A stretch of 19,201 nt of DNA, from the NCBI GenBank assembly GCA_947176475.1, contig CAMWQX010000002.1, forward strand, positions 1 through 19,201, read 5' to 3'. This document shows positions 14,572-19,201 of the stretch, one piece after another; position 1 is the first letter of the stretch, and the number at the start of each line of letters is the position of its first letter. The notes beneath the pieces are model-generated. The model worked only from the letters and a program-made list of their open reading frames with translations. It had not been told where the DNA came from and ran no database searches. Both the position numbers and the translations under genes were made by a program. The DNA is from an uncultured Bacillota bacterium (GTDB lineage: Bacteria > Bacillota_I > Bacilli_A > RF39 > UBA660).

Positions 14572-14599
14572 AAAAGATGGCAATTAAGCCATCTTTTTT
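14572..14599. terminator. Terminator after rpmE, shared with the convergent minus-strand gene
   Basis: AAAAGATGGC (14572-14581) pairs perfectly with GCCATCTTTT (14588-14597) over a 6-nt loop (AATTAA), followed by T residues to 14599. On the minus strand the hairpin is followed by TTTTATTAAT-like sequence, so it can also serve the convergent gene, whose stop codon (14598-14600) touches the stem. Confidence 0.85.
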
Positions 14600-15314
14600 A
14601 TTTATAACTATTAAAATAAGAATCATGCATTTCTATTGCACAGGCATCAATAAATGAAAGCATAATATCAAGCGAAATCAGCATTTCATCTTTACTAGAA
14701 ACATCTACAGTATCTATAACTTCGCATTTTGCTTTTAGATCATCTAACATTCTCTTTAAGTCATACTTATTAATAATATCTACTGGACACTTTTGAACAT
14801 CATAATCACTCATTTTTTTTATATGTTCCAAATTTATATATGGGCGAAATAAACTGTCATGAGTATTATATGTCTGATACAAGTTCTTTGTGTACCACAT
14901 AATAGCATCTTTAAAAGACAAATCATAAACATTCTTTGCCTCTTCATTAATTTCATTAGCATGATTGTTTAATAGTTCTGTTATTATTTCCTTAAACCAT
15001 TTCTTGTCAGTATAAAGATGTAATAAATAACCTTCAATAAATGGATCATCTAATTGATTTTTATATTTTTCAATAAAAGAGTTATAGTCTAAAACATCAC
15101 CATCTAAGTTAAATTTTCCTTTTTCTAATAAGGACATACTAGGCGAAGAACCAAAGTGCGAAGCTTCTCTTTCATCAAAACCCTTTCCTAAAGAATTTGG
15201 AGTATCCGCTGCAACTGCTCCAACAAAAAATGCTATCATATCCTCTTCATCAAAACTCTTAAATTTTTCTAGATATTTTTCTGCAATTAAGTAATGAGTT
15301 AAAATAGCTGCCAT
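14598..15314 (-). CDS. Zinc-dependent phospholipase C-like family protein
   Basis: A 238-residue helical protein with the pattern of the zinc-dependent phospholipase C/S1-P1-nuclease-like family that is widespread as uncharacterised proteins in Bacillota. Candidate metal ligands are spaced as expected: His7 in ILTHYLIAEKYL, Asp37 in FFVGAVAADTPN, His53 in ASHFG, and His99 with Asp103 in GYLLHLYTDKKWF. There is no signal peptide, so unlike the secreted toxins it is probably cytoplasmic; substrate is unknown. I chose the ATG at 15314 since AGGAG lies 8 nt upstream and MAAILTHYL starts the domain; an ATG at 15350 would add residues encoded by the Shine-Dalgarno region. It is transcribed divergently from the metallopeptidase gene. 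Confidence 0.8.
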   Translation of the reverse strand: MAAILTHYLIAEKYLEKFKSFDEEDMIAFFVGAVAADTPNSLGKGFDEREASHFGSSPSMSLLEKGKFNLDGDVLDYNSFIEKYKNQLDDPFIEGYLLHLYTDKKWFKEIITELLNNHANEINEEAKNVYDLSFKDAIMWYTKNLYQTYNTHDSLFRPYINLEHIKKMSDYDVQKCPVDIINKYDLKRMLDDLKAKCEVIDTVDVSSKDEMLISLDIMLSFIDACAIEMHDSYFNSYK

Positions 15315-15322
15315 AAAACCAT

Positions 15323-15362
15323 CTCCTAACCAAATAATATAATAATACAAAGGAGTTGTAAA
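15323..15362 (-). promoter_or_regulatory. Promoter and Shine-Dalgarno of the phospholipase C-like gene
   Basis: On the minus strand TTTACA (15362-15357), a 17-nt spacer and TATTAT (15339-15334) each match five of six sigma-A consensus bases. AGGAG follows at 15327-15323 after only 6 nt, so the predicted transcript begins at the Shine-Dalgarno. Confidence 0.55.
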
Positions 15363-15460
15363 TAAAAAATCTACTAAAAATTTATAAGCAAAATTATTAT
15401 ATAAAAAAATATTTTAAAATTGTCAAATTCTCTTTAAAGATGGTTTTTGCTTTAGTATCA

Positions 15461-15480
15461 TGCTATACTAATAACAGGAG
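15461..15480 (+). promoter_or_regulatory. Extended -10 promoter and Shine-Dalgarno of the metallopeptidase gene
   Basis: TGC followed by TATACT (15464-15469) is an extended -10 element, with no good -35 box. AGGAG (15476-15480) begins 6 nt later, 9 nt before the ATG at 15490. The divergent region 15363-15460 between this and the opposite promoter is AT-rich and shows nothing else I can name. Confidence 0.5.
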
Positions 15481-15489
15481 TAGATAGTT

Positions 15490-16611
15490 ATGACAAAATA
15501 TTATTATTCTTGCGAACTAGATAAAAATTTGATAGAGAAATCATTTAATAATGTAGCCCTATTAATTTTTGGAAAAAATAATTCAAGAAGAATAGAAGCT
15601 TTTGAAGATTATTTTGAAAAAAGAGTATCACAAGTAAATGTTTATCCGCAAGGAACCGTTACTGAATATTTAAATAACACAACTCCAGGAAGATGTAGAC
15701 CAGACAAAGATGGAAATATTATTATAGAAATGCTAGGATATAAAGGTGCAAGAAATGATCAATTATCGTGGATTAAACATGAGGGAACCCATGAATTTTG
15801 TCATTCATTTGTTGATTTATTGCACGAAGTGTTGTCAAATAAATCAGCCAGAATAACTAATGATGGTTTCCTATATGAAAATAGTATAACTAAAAATGGT
15901 ATCTTACATAAAAATTGTTCGGGAAAGATTATAGAAATAGATTCTAAAACTGGGGAACTTGTTGGTCTATATGGAAAAATGTTTAATGAAACTATGATGG
16001 ATATTATTTCCTCAATGGCTATTAATTGTTTTGATTCAAATGGTCGAGTTACGAGCGTTGATGATATTATACGATTAAATTTTAATGATTGGGGAAACGA
16101 AACAACAGGTTATTCAATTTTTACTTCAATTACAAGATTAACAATTGCCGCTTTTTCCAACAATGGTTTTATTAATTATCAAAATGCCGTTGATAAAGGA
16201 CTTAGTATATTTGATGGGACAACTACAATGGCAAATGGAGATACGTACAAAATTAATGATTTTTTATATGGTATTGTATTCGACCAGCTTCATATAGAAG
16301 AGGAATTTGATAAATTTATGGGATCTGGCTCTTACAAAATCTTTTGTGGGTATCTAGATAGCCTATTTACGATATCCCTAAGTGAACAAAAATTACCTAG
16401 TAGTGAGGTTAAAAGAGTTATGAATATCTTACCAGATTTTTTAAATAAAAAAATAAATTACTATAGGCAAAATGGTATACTTGATTTAAAAGGAGCAGAT
16501 AAAATTGTTGGAAATTTTAACCAAATTTGGAATTCAATGCAACAAGAGTATGGTTCTTATTTTACAGAACAAGATATTAATGAGATTGCCAGAAGAGCTG
16601 GTATAATATAA
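15490..16611 (+). CDS. Putative zinc metallopeptidase (HEGTHEFCH motif), unknown substrate
   Basis: A 373-residue protein I recognise only by its motif. Residues 97-105 read HEGTHEFCH, two overlapping HExxH zinc-protease signatures sharing His101. A plausible third ligand lies 60-70 residues later in MFNETMMDIISS (Glu167 or Asp171), as in many gluzincin-like proteins where a (N)E-x-x-x-(D/E) helix follows HExxH. The YSIFTSITRLTIAAFSNNGF stretch (about 215-235) resembles the helix pair seen after that motif in uncharacterised Bacillota proteases. No signal peptide or membrane segment is present, so it may act in the cytoplasm or be exported by another route. It has its own promoter and is followed after 15 nt by an ATP-grasp gene, with which it probably forms a unit. 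The zinc-protease call is inference from the motif. Confidence 0.7.
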   Translation: MTKYYYSCELDKNLIEKSFNNVALLIFGKNNSRRIEAFEDYFEKRVSQVNVYPQGTVTEYLNNTTPGRCRPDKDGNIIIEMLGYKGARNDQLSWIKHEGTHEFCHSFVDLLHEVLSNKSARITNDGFLYENSITKNGILHKNCSGKIIEIDSKTGELVGLYGKMFNETMMDIISSMAINCFDSNGRVTSVDDIIRLNFNDWGNETTGYSIFTSITRLTIAAFSNNGFINYQNAVDKGLSIFDGTTTMANGDTYKINDFLYGIVFDQLHIEEEFDKFMGSGSYKIFCGYLDSLFTISLSEQKLPSSEVKRVMNILPDFLNKKINYYRQNGILDLKGADKIVGNFNQIWNSMQQEYGSYFTEQDINEIARRAGII

Positions 16612-16626
16612 TTAGTAGGTGATAAG

Positions 16627-17631
16627 ATGAGCAAAATAATATACTTAGCCAAAAGAATAACAAAGATGAATTTTGGTAACCTTTTTAAAACAGTTAATGT
16701 TGTACATGAAAAAAATCATAAGAATCGCATATTTATCTTCTTTGATATTATCTATTGTGGATTAAAATATCAAGCTGGATACGTTGATTATAATCTTTTT
16801 GAAATGTATAAAATGAATCATAAGGAGCGAAGCACTGTTGTAACACGCGGTATAAATAATCGTTTAACAAAAGAATTTAATGATATGTCATATGCTTATA
16901 AATTTGAAGATAAGGCTCTATTTAATAAATTATTTGATAAATACCTTAATCGTGAATGGATTTACCTTAAAGAAGCATCAGCAAGTGATTTTAAGAAATA
17001 TTTAAAAGGCAAGAAGGAAGTAATCGTCAAACCATTATCATTATCATGTGGTAAAGGTGTTGAAAAGATAAAGGTAAGCGATTATAAAAAAGATGAATTA
17101 TATAATCACCTAATAAGTACAGATCAAATATTAGTAGAAGACATAGCACCTCAACACGATTGTCTAAACAAGATCTATCCGAATTCGGTTAACACTCTAA
17201 GAATTGTAACATTAAACAAAAAAGTTGTTGTAGCACTTCTTAGAATTGGAAATCATGGCAATGTCGTTGATAATTTCAATCATGGAGGAATGGTAACAAC
17301 AATAGATATTGAAACAGGTATGATTAATTTCCCTGCTATCGATAAGTCTGGCAATGTTTATGAAACTCATCCGATGACTAATACGAAGATAGTCGGAACT
17401 AAAATACCAATGTGGAATAAAGTTAAAAAGTTATGTGAAGATGCTTGCGAAGTTGTACCAGAATTAGGCTATGTTGGCTGGGATGTCTGCCTTGGACCAA
17501 AAGAACCTTGTTTAATTGAAGGAAATGATTTTCCTGGACATGACTTATATCAATTACCTGTCCATCGAAACGATAATTATGGTTTACTACCAATATTTGA
17601 GAATGCATTGAAAGAAGGAAAGAAAAAATGA
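16627..17631 (+). CDS. ATP-grasp enzyme of the sugar-transfer-associated type
   Basis: A 334-residue ATP-grasp ligase-like protein. Seen: a helical N-terminus, then VIVKPLSLSCGKGV (132-145), the lysine and glycine-rich loop that hold ATP. ILVEDI (168-173) is followed by YPNSVNTLRIVT (184-195). NHGGMVTTIDIETG and HPMTNTKIVGTKIPMW (248-263) follow. GYVGWDVCL (281-289) and CLIEGN (295-300) supply metal-binding acidic residues (Asp286, Glu298, Asn300). This series fits the ATPgrasp_ST family, often found in exopolysaccharide or teichoic-acid loci; its reaction is not firmly known. AGGTGATAAG precedes the ATG. Its TGA stop overlaps the next start (ATGA, 17628-17631), coupling it to the RpiB-like gene. 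No glycosyltransferase genes flank it here. Confidence 0.85.
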   Translation: MSKIIYLAKRITKMNFGNLFKTVNVVHEKNHKNRIFIFFDIIYCGLKYQAGYVDYNLFEMYKMNHKERSTVVTRGINNRLTKEFNDMSYAYKFEDKALFNKLFDKYLNREWIYLKEASASDFKKYLKGKKEVIVKPLSLSCGKGVEKIKVSDYKKDELYNHLISTDQILVEDIAPQHDCLNKIYPNSVNTLRIVTLNKKVVVALLRIGNHGNVVDNFNHGGMVTTIDIETGMINFPAIDKSGNVYETHPMTNTKIVGTKIPMWNKVKKLCEDACEVVPELGYVGWDVCLGPKEPCLIEGNDFPGHDLYQLPVHRNDNYGLLPIFENALKEGKKK

Positions 17632-18077
17632 AAATAGGAATCGCAACAGACCATAGAGGTGCTGAAATAAAAAAAGAAGTAATTGCTAAATTACAAGAAA
17701 AAGGCTATGAAATTCATGATTATAGTCCCGTTAACACTCCAACAGATGACTATATAGACTTTGCTATCGCAACGTGCAAAGCCTATTTAAATAGTGAAGT
17801 AGACTTTGGCGTATTATTATGCCGCACTGGAATAGGGATGTCTATAGCAGCTAATAAAATTAAAGGAATAAGATGTGCTAAAGTAGCAACAACAGAAGAA
17901 GCTGAATTAACAAGATTTGATAACAATTCTAATGTTATCGCATTAAACTACAACTATCCATTAGATCAAATAATTGAACTAATTACAACATTTGTCTCAT
18001 CTCCTTTCTCAAACGAAGAAAGACACATCAGAAGGGTAGAAAAATTAGCAAAATTGGAGCAAACAGATGTCATCTAA
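17628..18077 (+). CDS. rpiB: RpiB/LacAB-family sugar-phosphate isomerase, divergent
   Basis: RpiB interconverts ribose 5-phosphate and ribulose 5-phosphate; relatives LacA/LacB isomerise galactose 6-phosphate. The 149-residue product has the family fold signature: GIATDHRGAEIK (4-15), VDFGVLLC (58-65) with the catalytic-base cysteine Cys65, then TGIGMSIAANKIKGIRCA (67-84). Key positions differ from E. coli RpiB. The residue after the cysteine is Arg66 instead of Gly, Asp98 replaces the ring-opening His99 (TRFDNNSNV versus SRQHNDTNV), and Asn replaces the arginine in the following LG-x-R motif. The C-terminal RHIRRVE phosphate-binding arginines are kept. The enzyme may act on a substrate other than ribose 5-phosphate. 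The gene overlaps the ATP-grasp gene by 4 nt and the DUF1146 gene by 11 nt. Confidence 0.85.
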   Translation: MKIGIATDHRGAEIKKEVIAKLQEKGYEIHDYSPVNTPTDDYIDFAIATCKAYLNSEVDFGVLLCRTGIGMSIAANKIKGIRCAKVATTEEAELTRFDNNSNVIALNYNYPLDQIIELITTFVSSPFSNEERHIRRVEKLAKLEQTDVI

Positions 18078-18267
18078 ACTTGTTTTATATGGTTTAACAT
18101 TATTAGTTGGAGCATTCATTGTTCCTGGGTTAAACATTAATAATCTCTTTAAAAAGAACCATATTTGGGAAGCACGCTTCTTTAATATTGCTTTAGTGAT
18201 GACTTTTAGTTATATTTTAACGAATTTTTTATATGATATAGTAATGATATTTTTATCAGCATTTTAG
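18067..18267 (+). CDS. DUF1146 (YwzB-like) small membrane protein
   Basis: A 66-residue protein with two membrane segments (about 5-22 and 40-62) around a short positively charged loop. The LNINNLFKKNHIWEARFFNIAL stretch resembles LNFEKLLKKNKVMQAR of B. subtilis YwzB, a DUF1146 member encoded near murAA-spoIID. The role is unknown. It overlaps the rpiB end by 11 nt and its TAG stop touches the Shine-Dalgarno of spoIID, so expression of the three is likely linked. Confidence 0.85.
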   Translation: MSSKLVLYGLTLLVGAFIVPGLNINNLFKKNHIWEARFFNIALVMTFSYILTNFLYDIVMIFLSAF

Positions 18268-18275
18268 GAGAGCTT

Positions 18276-19154
18276 ATGAAAAACAAACTATGTTTACTAG
18301 TAGTACCAATATTAGGATTAAATCTATATTGGTTTTTTTCATTCTTTAATGATTCATTTAAGAAACCACCAGAAGAAAAAAACATCACTATAGTAAGTGA
18401 GAATAATGAAAAGACAAGTATTGATATTGAAAACTATATTATTGGGGTTGTCGCCTGTGAAATGCCTGCTTTGTATCATGAAGAAGCCCTAAAAGCCCAA
18501 GCCGTAGCTTCACGAACATACGCTTATTATCTTCTTGATCATAACCAAGATACAGTTTTAACTGATACAACAGACCAATGCTATATAGATTCCACCCAAA
18601 TGCAAGAAAAATGGGGAAACAAGTACGATGAATACTATAAAAAAATAAGTGAAATAGTTAAATCTACTAAGAACATTGTAATGAATAAAGATAACTCATT
18701 GTTCAAATCCTTCTACTTTTCAACATCCAATGGTAGTACCTTAGATAGTATATCTGTCTTCAAAGAGGGAAATCTTACATCGGTTTCCTCCGATTGGGAT
18801 AGAGATTCCAAAGATTATGAAAAAGAGATAACCCTAACTAAAGAAGAAATAGCAAAAAAACTTGGTGAGTTTACTAATATTAAAATAAATGCTCGCGATG
18901 AAACTCATCATGTTTTAGAAGTTCTTGTTGATAATAAAAAATATACAGGTATCGAATTTAGAAAACTTTTAAATCTTCGTAGTACTGATTTTGATATATC
19001 TTTAAATAATAATATTTATACTATTAAGACTCGTGGTTATGGCCATGGTGTAGGAATGAGTCAATATGGAGCTAATTATCTTGCTAAGTCGGGCAAAAAC
19101 TATAAAGATATCTTAAAATACTATTACAATGATATAACTTTTGTAACTTATTAG
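18276..19154 (+). CDS. spoIID: Stage II sporulation protein D, peptidoglycan lytic transglycosylase
   Basis: SpoIID, anchored in the mother-cell membrane, cuts glycan strands and with SpoIIM and SpoIIP drives engulfment of the forespore. The 292-residue product has an N-terminal membrane anchor (about 5-24). The catalytic region CEMPALYHEEALKAQAVASR begins at 61, and Glu62 corresponds to the catalytic glutamate (Glu88 in B. subtilis). TDTTDQCYI (about 96-104) has a cysteine at the place of the zinc ligand described for clostridial SpoIID. STSNGSTLDS and the C-terminal GYGHGVGMSQYGAN (254-267) complete the family pattern. It starts 8 nt after the DUF1146 stop with AGGAGAG. In Bacillus it is sigma-E dependent; a weak sigma-E-like match lies at 18209-18237. 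No spoIIQ is visible before the window ends. Confidence 0.95.
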   Translation: MKNKLCLLVVPILGLNLYWFFSFFNDSFKKPPEEKNITIVSENNEKTSIDIENYIIGVVACEMPALYHEEALKAQAVASRTYAYYLLDHNQDTVLTDTTDQCYIDSTQMQEKWGNKYDEYYKKISEIVKSTKNIVMNKDNSLFKSFYFSTSNGSTLDSISVFKEGNLTSVSSDWDRDSKDYEKEITLTKEEIAKKLGEFTNIKINARDETHHVLEVLVDNKKYTGIEFRKLLNLRSTDFDISLNNNIYTIKTRGYGHGVGMSQYGANYLAKSGKNYKDILKYYYNDITFVTY

Positions 19155-19186
19155 TATGATTTCTCATTAAATGTAAACACTTTTAT

Positions 19187-19201
19187 TAGAAAGGTGATTA
19201 T
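19187..19201 (+). promoter_or_regulatory. Shine-Dalgarno-like sequence at the right edge
   Basis: AGAAAGGTGAT near the last bases is a typical ribosome-binding site on the plus strand, suggesting a gene that begins just beyond 19201. In related genomes spoIIQ or spoIIID commonly follows spoIID; the sequence here cannot tell which. Confidence 0.4.

Noticed and set aside
14416..14607. Alternative frame overlapping rpmE
   Set aside because: It is a shadow of L31, lacks a ribosome site, and runs through the terminator.
15315..15350. Upstream minus-strand ATG at 15350 for the phospholipase C-like gene
   Set aside because: The extension overlaps the AGGAG ribosome site and the -10 box; MAAILTHYL is the natural start.
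1..19201. Recoding of TGA as tryptophan, as in mollicutes
   Set aside because: Recognised genes use TGG for all conserved tryptophans, and TGA serves as the stop of the ATP-grasp gene (17629-17631).
1..19201. CRISPR arrays, tRNA or rRNA genes, insertion sequences, phage genes
   Set aside because: No direct-repeat array, cloverleaf with GTTCRA arm, transposase motif or phage-like gene was found on reading both strands.

Overview
The window is AT-rich and densely coding DNA, with the gene content of a low-GC Bacillota (Bacilli-like) chromosome. It holds 22 protein genes, 20 on the plus strand and 2 on the minus strand. I see no tRNA, rRNA, CRISPR array, insertion sequence or plasmid gene. No gene-free stretch exceeds 300 bases; the longest is 175 bp (15315-15489). 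All tryptophans in recognised genes are TGG, and TGA is used as a stop once (17629-17631), so the standard bacterial code fits. Two sporulation genes (spoIIR, spoIID) point to an endospore former or a recent descendant of one. I cannot name the genus.

Region 1 (1-7607) is the classical origin-side cluster: the 3' part of rnpA, then yidC, jag/khpB, mnmE, an unrecognised 187-residue gene, mnmG, rsmG and a ParB/Noc-type gene. It covers tRNA maturation, membrane insertion, RNA binding, tRNA wobble-uridine modification, 16S rRNA methylation and chromosome organisation. A terminator after jag and another after parB divide it into two transcription units. No parA follows parB.

Region 2 (7608-14599) starts with a minus-strand class A penicillin-binding protein whose stop codon abuts the parB stop. 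Divergent from it is a DUF1934-like gene. Then come rpoE (RNA polymerase delta), prfA-prmC (release factor 1 and its methyltransferase), spoIIR, murA and rpmE. Several promoters are readable here, including two overlapping ones at murA with a palindrome across the first -10, and a hairpin leader in front of rpmE.

Region 3 (14598-17631) looks accessory: a minus-strand zinc-phospholipase-C-like protein, a divergent putative zinc metallopeptidase with an overlapping double HExxH motif, and a 'sugar-transfer' type ATP-grasp enzyme. The ATP-grasp gene overlaps the start of the next gene by 4 nt.

Region 4 (17628-19201) holds a divergent RpiB/LacAB-type isomerase, a small DUF1146 (YwzB-like) membrane protein and spoIID, packed with overlaps or minimal spacing. 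A ribosome-binding-site-like sequence at the right edge suggests another gene just outside.

Themes across the window: terminators that reuse the last codons and stop codon of the gene; promoters whose -10 box lies only 5-6 nt before the Shine-Dalgarno sequence; and sporulation, cell-wall and translation genes interleaved. I did not find a clear, wholly new multi-gene system. The best candidates for new biology are the metallopeptidase/ATP-grasp/RpiB-like group, the unknown gene between mnmE and mnmG, and the promoter/leader architecture.
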